A DNA stretch of 64,000 nt from Massospora cicadina (lineage: Eukaryota > Entomophthoromycota > Entomophthoromycetes > Entomophthorales > Entomophthoraceae): contig JAKSZP010017427.1 of the NCBI GenBank assembly GCA_022478985.1, positions 31,707 to 95,706 on the forward strand, in the 5' to 3' direction. Position 1 is the first letter of the stretch; each line of letters opens with the position of its first letter. Position numbers and translations under genes: made by a program. Below, piece by piece: positions 1-9,169 of the stretch. The notes beneath the pieces are model-generated. The model was not told the origin of the DNA and did no database searches. It was given only the letters and a program-made list of their open reading frames with translations.

Positions 1-609
1 TACTCTTCTTTGCCCATACGTTTTGGGAGGCTCATTTTGTCAGCCCAGCGGTGGCCTTGGCTAATAATACTTATGATCTACTCATTGGTACACATTTTAT
101 GCTTAAGTATGAAGGGATCATTAACTTAAAGCAGGGATATCTCTCCCTGCTTAACTATGAGGTTACCTTGATTCTTACCAACAGTGAGCTTAATAAAAAG
201 GAATACGCCTGCACTGTTGAGTACCCTTCCTCCGCCTTGTTCCTGCACTACACCACGTAGAAATGAAATACAAAGTTGTTGCCTCAATAAGTGGATGCCC
301 TAGATGGTTTTCCTTTTTATGCGTCTGAAGAGTTAGTAATCAAAGTGGGTAAAAAAGGGTAGTTGACATTAAGATTACCTTAAGAATCCTACACAATTGC
401 TTATTGAATCTAATTAGCATTGATGGAGCTAGCCCTCTTGATCCCAGAGTATTGCAAGGCGTGCTAAACCCAGCCTAACAGCGACCTAATAATCTCATGC
501 TGGGGGGATCTCACTGAGAAGGACATGGTCATTATGAAGCATCAGGATATCAGAAGAGGCCTGCTAATTCCCATTAAGGACGTCCTGAAAGTACACTATA
601 TCAAGTATA
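1..609 (+). pseudogene. Ty3-A protease C-terminus and linker
   Basis: Positions 51-260 are open and encode the retropepsin C-terminal motif NNTYDLLIGTHFMLKY followed by GIINLKQG. The same motif appears in Ty3-D near 35800-35880. Upstream, codons for YSSLPIRFG read in another frame, so a frameshift lies near 50. The linker toward RT (about 270-600) matches Ty3-D 36010-36350, for example the stretch encoding KWMP then YPFYAxE. The catalytic DTG is outside the window. It is a degraded aspartic protease that would have cut the Gag-Pol polyprotein. No usable start or stop structure remains. Confidence 0.75.
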
Positions 610-700
610 TGGCGGATATGTGTAACAGTCAAGGCGTTGCCTAACCGCCACATTGCCCTAATCTTCCCTATTATGATGATCAGGGCCAAGGGCGATGGGC

Positions 701-1315
701 ACAATTGCAAAAAATTTAAAATGGCAATCTGGTGAATAAGAGCACTCAAAATCAAATCTTAATAAATATCTCATGGTTGACAAGGAAGAAAATCCTCATA
801 AATGGCGCTCTGGCCAACCAGATGCTGCCAAAACCAATGTTACCAAATACAGATATAATGGTGTAGATCCTCATAAAAAACTCTGGAAAACCAAATGTGG
901 ATGAGTCCAATGTCTCCAAATGTGTCAATGAGGATGGATTTTCTGCAAATGGTGCTCTGGCCAACTAGATGCCGCCAACCACAATATTACTAAAAAAGAA
1001 GATTAGGATGAAATTACTCATAAATGGAACTCTGGAAAACAAGATGCCTCTACTTCAGGCGAGGCTGGACAAGCCTCTCAGAAATGGCAATCAGGTGAAT
1101 CAGAAGATAAGGATGTCAACAAAGGTTTGGGTTTTGAGAATAATTTGAAACGAAATAATAAAAGCGGAAAAGTTTCTACAACTGCAAAGGTACCTAATCC
1201 TAGTGCTGGAATGGGTCTCAACAAGGAAATCAAGGGTCTAGATCCTTGGGTTATGCCTGCCATTGAGAAATTACCTGCAGACTATGTAGAGAACAAGACC
1301 CACTCTTCCCCTTAA
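701..1315 (+). pseudogene. Hydrophilic repeat protein (KWxSG repeats), decayed, unrecognised
   Basis: One frame runs from about 701 to a TAA at 1313-1315 with only a few stops (TAA 737, TGAs and a TAG between 899 and 1005). It encodes repeated KWQSGE, KWRSGQPDAA, KWCSGQLDAA, KWNSGKQDAS and KWQSGESED blocks. The KW codons at 719, 800, 947, 1022 and 1082 are all in the same frame although spacing varies (81, 147, 75 and 60 bases, all multiples of three). A divergent copy near 871 reads NSGKPNVDES after a local frameshift that is later restored. After the repeats comes a 63-codon open tail from 1127, rich in Lys, Asn and Pro. Frame keeping between unequal repeats argues for past selection as protein. 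I do not recognise the family. Confidence 0.5.
719..1100 (+). repeat. Degenerate tandem repeat, about six units of 60-81 bp
   Basis: Unit cores resemble AAATGGnnnTCTGGnnAA followed by (C)CAGATGCTGCC. They start at about 719, 800, 871, 947, 1022 and 1082. Units 2 and 4 are the most alike, sharing GCTCTGGCCAAC. The period is irregular but stays a multiple of three apart from the frameshifted third unit. The array codes for the KWxSG blocks. Confidence 0.65.
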
Positions 1316-1452
1316 GCCTAGTATAAATTTATACTGATGAAGTTGCATAGAGCAGTTTCATTTTCTTTAATTTTATTAAAACTTAATAACTTCCAAAGTT
1401 ATTTTTTAAATAGAAAAATCAACTTCATTAATTAAATCAAGGGAAATTGCAC

Positions 1453-1695
1453 ACGGATTACAGCTCAGACTTTGACAAGGCCAATGAGTACCTGTATGCG
1501 CTTTCTTAAAGGGCAGACCCTCTTGCTTGGCGCCAGTATAGTCCTGACTGTGGCACAAACTTTCATAGTCAAGTGTTTTCTACACAGTCAGATTAGGGAT
1601 TTTTCTATGGCAGGGTATCCTGCTTGTGGGCACTTACCTGGGCCCTATTGCCAAACTCCCTTGTGGCAGTGCTCAAGGACCCATCCGTCACAATA
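1453..1695 (+). pseudogene. Unrecognised coding-like segment, about 80 codons with two stops
   Basis: From 1453 one frame reads through about 80 codons broken only by a TAA (near 1507) and a TAG (near 1597). Both would be Gln codons after a single C-to-T change. The product starts TDYSSDFDKANEYLYALS and later contains RADPLAWRQYSPDCG and a Trp/Leu-rich stretch (CLWALTWALLP). It has no initiator Met and ends at a TAG at the right edge of the insertion. It could be a decayed exon or a second domain of the repeat protein upstream, 140 bases away in another frame. A rival 178-codon frame (1472-2008) spans the junction with Ty3-A and is therefore chimeric. Family unknown. Confidence 0.35.
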
Positions 1696-2754
1696 TAGGC
1701 CTACTGCTGATCAATCATTATGTAATCTGACCACTGTTCATATCTCTGATGAATTAACCTCCTCGGAGCTTAAAGTTCATACTTTATTACAGCCTATAGT
1801 GACATCTTCTCCAAATTTGACACTGACTATGTACATAAATAGGGTTGGACTTAAACCATTGACGTTGGAGATGATCTCCCTATCTGATCAAAACCCTATA
1901 ACAAGTCAAAAGTTTAATAGCTACAGATGTGAACAGAGCTCAAATAGCCACTTAACGCTGTGTTGGCGGTGCCCTTCCAAAGTCCTTAGTTGTTCCCCCT
2001 TATGTTAATAAAAAAGAAAATGGAGGTCATTGGGTAGTTATAGATTACAGCAACCCAAACAACCTTAAAAAGAAGAACTATCCTATCCCCTGCATTGATG
2101 ACGACCTAGCCCAACTCTCCTAATTTAACATCTTTTCCACCATGGACTTGACTAGCAGTTATTAGCAAATGGACTTTTCTCCCCAAGATCTAGAGAAATG
2201 CGCTCTTATTTGCAGTGAGGGTCTCTTTAAGCCTACCTGTCTACCTCAAGGGCTGTGCAACGCACCCTAAACTTTCCAGCAAGTCAGGGACCATATCCTG
2301 CAAGACCTGAAGTTAAGTAGCGTCATCGTTTACATCAATGACATCACTTTGTTCTCCAAGACCTTCAACTAACATCTTACTCACCTAAAAGAGTTGTTTC
2401 AGCGCCTACGTGAGTCCAATATAAAGTTACAACAATCCAAGTACACCTTTTTCAGAAAAGAGTAAATTTTCTAGGACATGTCATCTCTCAGGAAGGAATC
2501 CAAATCCTACAGGATAAAGTTGTAGGCTTAGCAAAAATATTTATCACTAAAAAAATCTGCAGGAATTCAGTTATTTCTGAGCAGGTTGAGGCATTACCAT
2601 CAGTTCATCCCTAAGTTATCTCATTTCAATGAGCCCATCATCCGCCTCTTGGTTAGAAACACTACTTTACATTGAGGTGCTGAACAAAAAGCTGCTTTTG
2701 AGACCCCGAAGAAGCTATGCAAAGAAGGTCAATTCTATGCCACCCTGACTATTG
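1693..2754 (+). pseudogene. Ty3-A reverse transcriptase, decayed
   Basis: The region matches Ty3-D RT along its length. Recognisable blocks are VVIDYSNPNNLKKKNYPIP, IDDDLAQLS, FSTMDLTSSY*QMDFSP, EKCALICSEGLFKP and LPQGLCNAP, then VIVYINDITLFSK (the YxDD box reads YIND). Stops interrupt it; at SSY*QMD, Ty3-D has the codon for Trp. The thumb and connection follow (KYTFFRKE, then RHYHQFIPKLSHFNEPIIRLL). The solo LTR at 2760 cuts the element between the connection region and RNase H. Non-functional. Confidence 0.8.
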
Positions 2755-3020
2755 CAAGCTGTAAAAATTTATAGGTTTTGATTATTATCGGCCAATAACC
2801 CCTATAAACTTATTACTTGCACAGGTTCAAGTTTTGTGCAATTTTTCCACGTTTTATAATAGTTGATATAATTGATTGATAATAGTATGACGACTATTAT
2901 CCATAGTTGAATGGAAGTCCTAGATCTTGGAACAACGCTCAGTCAGTATTTCTGCTTATAATACTTGTAATGTCTCAAAATAGGGATTTGTTCCCTTGTA
3001 CTGTACAGCCTGATCTTCAC

Positions 3021-3415
3021 TTAGATTCCCGTTGACAGCTTCTCCAGTTTTACACATAGTTGGTAGCAATCCCCAATTTGTTTCCACATCTTCTTGGGAT
3101 CTCCGCTCAAATCCTTACTCTTTTCCTTAAAGAGTCTCCCAATTATTGCACACAGCAATAATATCATTGAGAAAGAATAGAACAAATGAAAGCTGACAGA
3201 GTTTACTAAACTGATATATCTACTGTATACTGTAAAACCGTTTTTATTATGAGTGAATTCTAGGGAATTTATAGTGTGGGATACAGTCATCTAATCATTG
3301 GTTGACACCTCTTCAATGATAAGGCAGCTGTTGCCATTGAATCACCCATCCTCATCTCATCAGCAATGGTCTTCCCCATCCTGACTAGGATTCTGTCATT
3401 GAACATTCTCGAGAC
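3021..3415 (-). other. Coding-like minus-strand stretch inside the solo LTR
   Basis: On the minus strand a block of about 42 codons (3415 down to about 3288) reads VSRMFNDRILVRMGKTIADE and continues with a Met/Ala-rich segment before a TGA. It is preceded by a good acceptor-like tract ending TTTTGTTTTAG. Downstream an 89-codon open frame (3290-3021) ends with a basic, helix-like stretch including GRLFKEKSKDLSGDPKKMWK. The two could be exons of a short gene or simply chance frames in an LTR. No family is recognised and no initiator or donor is convincing. Confidence 0.2.
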
Positions 3416-3492
3416 CTAAAACAAAAAGAGTCAGAAAACTTGTCCCTAACGTTTTCCTCTTAATACAAGCAAACCAGCCATATTTTGCAATC

Positions 3493-3669
3493 GACCTGCT
3501 TAGTTAATGGGACTTGTTACCCATTAAGGCAGGTCATGAACCAACTGATCAATTTGCTAGTTTTAGGCAGCATCACTCGCCTCAAAACTTACTACTTACA
3601 TTATAATCAGTTGGTGATGAAACTGACTGATCCCAATCAGTACATCTGATAGCTAATCACTATCAGATG
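3493..3669. other. Cluster of four to five consecutive stem-loops in the solo LTR
   Basis: 3493-3535: GACCTGC and TTAATGGG pair with CCCATTAA and GCAGGTC (15 bp with small internal offsets, 8-nt loop). 3541-3549 CCAACTGAT pairs with 3606-3614 ATCAGTTGG, enclosing an inner stem AGTTTTAGGC with GCCTCAAAACT. 3626-3641: ACTGAT-CCCA-ATCAGT. 3643-3669: CATCTGATAG-CTAATCA-CTATCAGATG (10 bp perfect). Several adjacent perfect stems in 177 nt suggest a structured RNA or a fold-back repeat. No known RNA family was matched by eye. Confidence 0.55.
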
Positions 3670-3887
3670 CCCCTATTTCGTCAGGAATTCTACCCAACAA
3701 GATCTTAAGCGACATCTGGATTAATCCCCAATGAATCTGACTAGGCGAGTATTACAAATCCCCCAAACATAAATACCCCAAAATTAGGGGCAGCCAATTT
3801 CCAATTTACTTTGCATTAGGGAATTATCCTCTAGCAATTCCTGGTAATCTATCCGGCTGGGACATGGGCAAAAAGCCCAACACAAGC

Positions 3888-4215
3888 CTTTCATGTTGTT
3901 CACGGATGCCTCAGATTATTCTGTTGGGTTTATTTTGGCTCAATTGGATGAGAATGGGGTTGGACATCCCATGTCCTACTTAGTTAAGATGCTCTTAAAA
4001 GCCAAAAGTAATTACAGCGTCACTGAGGAGTTCCTTGCTGTCTTGCTCTCTGTGACTACTACCGCTCCTTCTTATATGAGACTTCCTTCTTAGTGGTTTC
4101 TGACAACGCATCCTTAAGGTGGTTGCAGAATATAAAGAACTCCATGAGAAGGTTGGCTTGCTGGGCTTTGGAGCTCATGCATTATGACATGATAATTGAG
4201 CATTAGGCTGGAACT
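3888..4215 (+). pseudogene. Ty3-A RNase H, decayed
   Basis: The domain reopens right after the solo LTR with LFTDASDYSVGFILAQLDE, then HPMSYLVKMLLKAKSNYSVTEE, typical of Ty3 RNase H. The first catalytic Asp is in TDASD and a catalytic Glu region in SVTEEFLAVL. It is open from 3893 to a TAG at 4093. Beyond that the frame is broken, but LACWALELMHYDMIIEH, the usual end of the domain, is still readable. Ty3-D 37430-37790 is the matching region. Confidence 0.75.
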
Positions 4216-5485
4216 TGCCATATGAACGTCGATGGGTTGATGCATCTGCCTGTCCTTCACTTTGACAATAGTGAATCTGAGAGGTTACATGCCCTCCTAA
4301 TGACTCCTGACGTGTGGGATGATGAGGACAAACTTTTACAAAAGATGCTAGCTCGGCACTTATGCAATACCATGGTGGAAAGTGGGAAGCTATACAAGAA
4401 AGTAGGATTACTGTTTGCCTTATCTTTGGCCATTCAAGAGAGTCCCTGTGATTCTGGAACCTCACACTATCCGGGGACATGGTGGAGTATGAAAAATCTA
4501 GAATTGTATTAAAACCGTTACTATTGGGAGAGCATCATATAGAGTTTGATTAAAGTCCTGGATGCCTTCCTGGCTTGTAAAAATCAGTCTAGCTTCATAA
4601 CCAACTATCAATTTCAACCTACAACCCCTCACCAGTCTTTTCACATAATTAGTCTCAATGAGGCTAGCCCTTTACCCCAGACTACTGGAGGAAATCGATA
4701 TTTTCTTGTAGGTATTGATCATTTTACCAAATGGGTTGAAGCTGTGGCTCTTCCTACCCAAACTGCAAAAGTTACTGCCCGTTCCCATCAGATATTTTCA
4801 CCCTCCATGGATGTCCTCAATTCCTTCTCTGTGACAATGGGAAGAGCTTCACTTTGAAAGTGGTTAAGCATCTAGTTACCTCAGTAGGGTCCAACAGCTC
4901 TTTTACACCACTTATAACCTTTTTCTAATGGTATGGTAGAGAGTATTAATGGAATCCTGGTCTTCATTCTATGAAAATGGCCAATTCAGACCCTCTACAC
5001 TGAGATCTGTACTTACCCAGTTCTCTCATGGCTTACCATATTAGTTATCACCAGATCCTTAAAATATCTTATTTCCAATTGCTGTATGGTCAAGAACCTG
5101 AGGTGCCAGCCTTGTTGGCCAAAGATATTTTCTCTGCTAGGACTGACCCCTGAGTAAGCCATGAAAAAGTTGGCCAACATCCAATTTAGTTACAAGCTTA
5201 TGCTATGATCAATATGGCAAAGACTTTCACTAAAGAGGGCCAAGCCACTAATGAGCTCCGGCCCCCTTTCTTCCTTCCAAGTATTAGACTTGGTGCTGTA
5301 TTATCACAATTTTATCACTCCTAGAAGTGAAAAGCTTGGATATATCTGGGAAGGACATTTTGTAGTCATGTATATGTGAGGAGATGAGTAATCCAACAAA
5401 TCTCTTGCATCTAGAGCTACTGTTAGCTGGGTCCATGGCCAGTTCCTGAGCCCATACTCTTCCCCTACCACTCTTGAAGATGGTA
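4216..5485 (+). pseudogene. Ty3-A integrase, decayed
   Basis: Open pieces at 4222-4512 and 4546-4857 carry the spacer after RNase H (HMNVDGLMHLPVLHF) and the start of the integrase core (PLPQTTGGNRYFLVGIDHFT, then KWVEAVALPTQT). Later blocks correspond to the core end (LLYGQEPEVPALLAKDIF near 5075-5140) and to a C-terminal chromo-like region (about 5290-5440, SRSDKLG-type GPF box). Several frameshifts and stops occur, and the catalytic triad cannot be assembled in one frame. A short polypurine-like tract precedes the LTR. Confidence 0.7.
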
Positions 5486-6150
5486 CAGTCAGACAATTAC
5501 AAGTTCAATATTGTATAAAGAGTGCTTTGGAGGTTGATAAGGATAATAGCAGCCATAAGACCCTAGCTGATTCTCAGTGGAACTTCTCAAATTGAGGTGA
5601 GCCTTTTATTCAAACTTGTAGGCCAAAAATTTCGATTTTCTAACATTCTGTTGTGCTAAACATGCAGCAAAATCAGGAGAGTCAGTCTGCGGCTCGTCCC
5701 TATTCTACATCCAGTTTACCTTAAACAGCTACTCAGAGACCACACCTTTTTATAGGCTTGGAGGGGGTCTCCCAAGATGCAAATATTTTCCCCATGGTGA
5801 TTAGTATAAAAGATCAAATCCTTACCTTACAGACTTTCCTAACTACTATTGACTTTTGACCAGGTTCCATTAAGGCGAAATGAATTTTAAGAGCTCTGAT
5901 AGGTTTGTCTGATTTTAATGGTTGACTCAAAAATAAACCCTTTGACAATCATTAGATTGGGCCAATTATCCTCCTAATGCTCGAGCTAATACCCTAATTT
6001 TCACCCCAAGGTCTATTGCAACTACACAGCTTGGGCCAAATATCTCAACTTCAATTCAATAAAATACTTTATTAAAAAGCTTGGGCTGAATACACTCGCA
6101 CATTCTAGCCAATTATCTCTGCATTAAATCTTGGCAATTGGTTTAATTAC
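5486..6150 (+). repeat. Ty3-A 3' LTR (right end approximate)
   Basis: It starts where the Ty3-D LTR starts relative to the integrase end. The TG has decayed to CA, followed by GTCAGACA as in Ty3-D TGTCAGACA. Similarity to the Ty3-D LTRs is clear at 5550-5800: the CTCAGTGGAAC region, the run encoding the GAGACC hairpin, and TTTATAGG with its flanks. It then fades. The end near 6150 is an estimate from the 743-754 bp length of the Ty3-D LTRs. Confidence 0.6.
5736..5771. promoter_or_regulatory. LTR palindrome around TTTATAGG (Ty3-A copy)
   Basis: GAGACC (5736-5741) pairs with GGTCTC (5766-5771), with CC/GG inside, around the central TTTTTATAGG. The same structure occurs in both Ty3-D LTRs, where the arms are GGGACC/GGTCCC or GGGGAC/GTCCCC, so one G-C pair is an A-T pair here. 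It may mark the core promoter or an RNA stem at the transcript end. Confidence 0.45.
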
Positions 6151-7879
6151 TGGGAACAAACTTAAACAACTAGTATACAAAATTTTCTGGGACTGACCCA
6201 AAGTTAATGTTTAAAAGTCCCATGGACAATCAGACAAATGATAATGTAATCAATTTCCCGCCCCAGGGCGAAATTTTTATGTTGATTGTGTAAGTGGCAT
6301 TATAGCACTTGCACATGGACTGCCCAAGAGGGAGCACCTAGTGCTATCAAGAGAGAGGCCAGCTGACGTCCCAATTAGGGGTATGTCATCTACTTTAATC
6401 GATGCAAGAATTTCACAGAAGTGCTTTTTGTCAGCAGTATAACAAAACTCAAATCAAGAAGATCCTAGGATAATTTTACATGTTTTTATCGCAATTTTTG
6501 TCCCTAATAATCACAATGTTGAAAGTAAATTTCCACCAATAAACCTGAGAATAGGTCTCAGTCATATCAGTTAAGGGCCAAACTGAGGCGTTAAAATATC
6601 TGTTGAAATTTTGTGCTCAAGTGTGGCCAGGAGATGCCTTAGAAGTATAATTACTGGTGCCTGGCCTAATGACTGATTATTAAATAATACCTTCTAATAA
6701 AATATATTTTATATCTCTTTTCTAGTTTTCTCATATGAATTTTTCTTTGGAGAATTGTCAACAAATTGGAAGTACCAAATCCCCAGCTTGTATCTATCCC
6801 TTCCTCAGAAGTTGTTCCTGAGTACAAAGGAAATATTAAGCCTGAAATTGACTAGAAGAGTCAGGGCTATTTCAATAAGCCTAGTGAGTTTCCAAATGGT
6901 CAGAGTACCATAAGCTGCTGGCAAAAACGAGGATTTATTGGCCAAACATCTTCCCAATATATTATGCAGGATTTTAATTATCAAGCGAGATATCCTTGGA
7001 ATTTCACAAGGTTAAAACCCCATATTACCTAATTTGGCTATTTGTATCTTAATTTGAAATTTCATGACTTCCTCACTCTAAGCACTGATATGTCTAAAGA
7101 CTAAGCTGCGAGATATTGAGGGGGTCAACTTTTTACCTCTCACTGCCACTAATAAACGTACTATAAAAATTTAACTTTTTTATTTTAAAGGTTTTCATAC
7201 TTTATTTTAGGTAATAATACATCCCCTCAAAAATTTATTTCAGTAGTCAAGAAATATAATCTTTCCTGAATATATTGTTGTAATTTAGAAAAAAACGCAC
7301 AAGCTAGCATACCAATAGCTTAATTCCAACAGATGCACTGTTATTGGAATACTTACACATTTGGTATCTACTCACTGGTTGTAAATAATGCTGTTGATTT
7401 TGTACATGAGAAAGTGTCATAAACACACACTTATTGCAATGGTTTTTGTTGGAGGAATTATGGGGTACCTTAAGATTTTATGCCCCTAATTATGCATTTC
7501 AAAACTTTTTAAATTTTCTGATTGAGACACACTCCATTCTTAGAGATTTGGATCTTAATTGGCTTGGAAATATATAAAAAATAAGAAAATGCTAAAGTAA
7601 AATAAAAAGTGCTGATGTCAGTAGTCAGAAAATATACCTCTTATCATAAATTTAGGTGATCTTTTTATGAAATAAGTATGGAAGGGTTTTGAAATTAGAA
7701 ATGGGGAAAACATGGTAAAGGGCGGCAGTAGGGGGAACATATTTAGAGTAATTTTGTCAATTTGGTGGTATAAATAGGGGATTTATCTACACAAGAGCCT
7801 AATCCTCTCAACATACAGTTAAACAAGCAAGATGGGTATAAAAGTAGGTGTTTTAATGAGAGAAAGGTAGCAGTAAATA
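6151..7879. other. No gene identified; AT-rich, probably old repeat
   Basis: No convincing coding frame, LTR pair or RNA gene was found. A readable stretch near 6820-7010 (plus strand, around VVPEYKGNIKPEID) continues for about 60 codons with stops and could be old gag or exon. A purine run TTGAGGGGGT at about 7116 resembles a polypurine tract but no LTR start follows it. The left end of the Ty3-B 5' LTR may lie within this interval. Confidence 0.3.
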
Positions 7880-9148
7880 CTTGGCATACTGCCTTCTGAG
7901 GAAAGCATCACACAATAATCATTTAAAAGCTGATATCTTAAAGACTTTGTGGTAACTTAGATGATACACACATAATACTGATGGCAACAAATAATCCCTC
8001 AGATAGGTATAGTTGGCGGCCATATTTTGTGAGTATTACATAAAGGGTCCTAAGCCCCTTTCAATGGCTATTTTTGAAAGTATATGAATGGTAGTAGATT
8101 GCTGGTAAATCCCAGCTAAGCTTATGAACTTTTTGATTGCTTCAAATTTAAACTTTTCCTGTTTTCAGATACCAAGACATGTGAAAATACATTTCTGCTA
8201 TGATGGGTGTATAAAGATAACAGGCAGTTGTATTGTCTAGTTAAATGATTAACTGGATCCATTATAAAAATTGTAATGACTATTATCCTTTAAAATTAGA
8301 CTATAACTAAGGCTTCACGCTATATGATTTAATTTGAAATATTTTTAGTCAAACAAATAAAGTAGTAAAATATTTAACTATGAATATCTGGGAGCGCGTT
8401 ATATATTTCCAGTTAGTAATATTTGATTCAATGACCCAGACTTAAGGGTCTCTAACATGGTTAAATCAAAATTAGATATTAGTGTCAATTAATTTTAATT
8501 AAAATAAAATTTAATTAGTGGTTCATAGTACATGGGCGCCCTGTTTCTGTAATTCAATGATTGGTGATGTAGTTTATCTGATATGTATTGAGATGAGGTG
8601 CTTTTCTTAAATAATTACTTTTTATGCTTATAAAAATTTAAACATAAGAATAAGTGGATCTGGGATTACAGCAAGAAGCCTTTATATGGAGAGTAGCCTT
8701 ATAATTACTTCCCACAAGCTAATGGTTAGGTGGAGGTTCAAAGAGAGGAAATATGAGCGAAGGTGCATTAAAAAACAGAAGTAACCCCATTAAATATTGG
8801 ATTTAAAAAGAAGAGGATAGGTTTTACAGTTTTAGCAGTTTTTGACAGTTAGAGAGTTGATAGAATTATTGACAGCTGAAGATATTTTAGTATTACGAAC
8901 ATCTTTTTATCAATTAAAAAATTGGTATATTACTTTCAATATTGAATGCTATAGTTTTCAAGTAGATTATGAGGCGGTTAGTCATAGTACTTGTAGTGAC
9001 AAGAAACTATTGCCTCAGGTCTAAACTTCAAACTTATTTTAATAGCACATCTAACAGTCTATTGTCTTTATACAATAGACAACCAAAATTATAATTTCTA
9101 TCATTAAAATTTTAGAACCAACTACTTGCATTAGCAAGATTTTCTATA
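7880..9148 (+). repeat. Ty3-B 5' LTR (left end approximate)
   Basis: Collinear matches to 40780-42319. Examples are 8240-8300 with 41184-41250 (ACTGGATyCATTATAA...), 8640-8760 with 41815-41935 (AAGAATAxxxGTGGATCTG, ACAAGCyAxTGGTTAGGTGG), 8820-9020 with 41995-42195, and the end CTTGCATTAGCAAGAT with CTTGTAGCAAGATAT. Divergence is higher than between the Ty3-C or Ty3-D LTR pairs, in keeping with an older insertion. The right end is fixed by the primer site at 9150. A 60-codon open frame at 8842-9024 is part of the LTR and has a decayed counterpart in the other LTR. Confidence 0.6.
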
Positions 9149-9149
9149 C

Positions 9150-9166
9150 TGGTGCTCATAGTTGGG
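9150..9166 (+). other. Primer-binding site of Ty3-B
   Basis: TGGTGCTCATAGTTGGG follows the 5' LTR end by one base. It resembles the sites of Ty3-C, Ty3-D, Ty3-E, Ty3-F and Ty3-G (TGGTGnnCA...), which supports the same tRNA primer. Confidence 0.6.
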
Positions 9167-9169
9167 ATG

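Larger units (their letters stand above)
610..1692. mobile_element. Foreign 1.08-kb segment inserted between protease and RT of Ty3-A
   Basis: Alignment with Ty3-D is lost at about 600 and resumes at about 1693, exactly in the linker before RT. The segment begins TG and ends CA. It is flanked by gtata (605-609) and atata (1693-1697), a 5-bp duplication with one mismatch. That pattern fits a solo LTR or a short LTR element. Unusually for an LTR, it holds two protein-like plus-strand reading frames (described separately). A captured gene fragment is the alternative. No second copy exists in the window to decide between these. Confidence 0.45.
2755..3887. mobile_element. Solo LTR (2760-3882) with 5-bp target duplication caagc
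   Basis: Ty3-A similarity stops at about 2755 and restarts at about 3888. The inserted 1123 bp begins TG (2760) and ends CA (3882). It is flanked by perfect caagc duplications at 2755-2759 and 3883-3887. No internal retroelement genes are present, so it is a solo LTR left by LTR-LTR recombination. It is not similar to the other LTRs in the window and marks a further family. It contains a run of stem-loops (3493-3669) and a minus-strand coding-like stretch (3021-3415). Near its right end lies a GGGCaaaaaGCCC palindrome. Confidence 0.8.
1..6150 (+). mobile_element. Ty3-A: Ty3/gypsy retrotransposon, 5' part outside window
   Basis: Order seen: protease end, linker, reverse transcriptase, RNase H, integrase, 3' LTR. 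This is the Ty3/gypsy order. The copy is clearly related to Ty3-D: protease, RT, RNase H, integrase and LTR stretches can all be aligned by eye. The gag, the protease active site and the 5' LTR lie before position 1. Two later insertions split it, at 610-1692 and 2760-3882. It carries many stops and frameshifts and cannot encode a working polyprotein. The right end (about 6150) is approximate, because LTR similarity to Ty3-D fades past about 5900. Confidence 0.85.

Noticed and set aside
719..1100. CRISPR array
   Set aside because: Units are degenerate, in-frame coding repeats without conserved repeats and unique spacers, in a eukaryotic TE context.
1472..2008. 178-codon open frame as a gene
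   Set aside because: It crosses the junction between the foreign insert (ends 1692) and Ty3-A, and reads both in frames that differ from the protein-like ones.
2760..3882. DNA transposon instead of solo LTR
   Set aside because: No terminal inverted repeats. TG...CA ends plus a 5-bp duplication fit an LTR.
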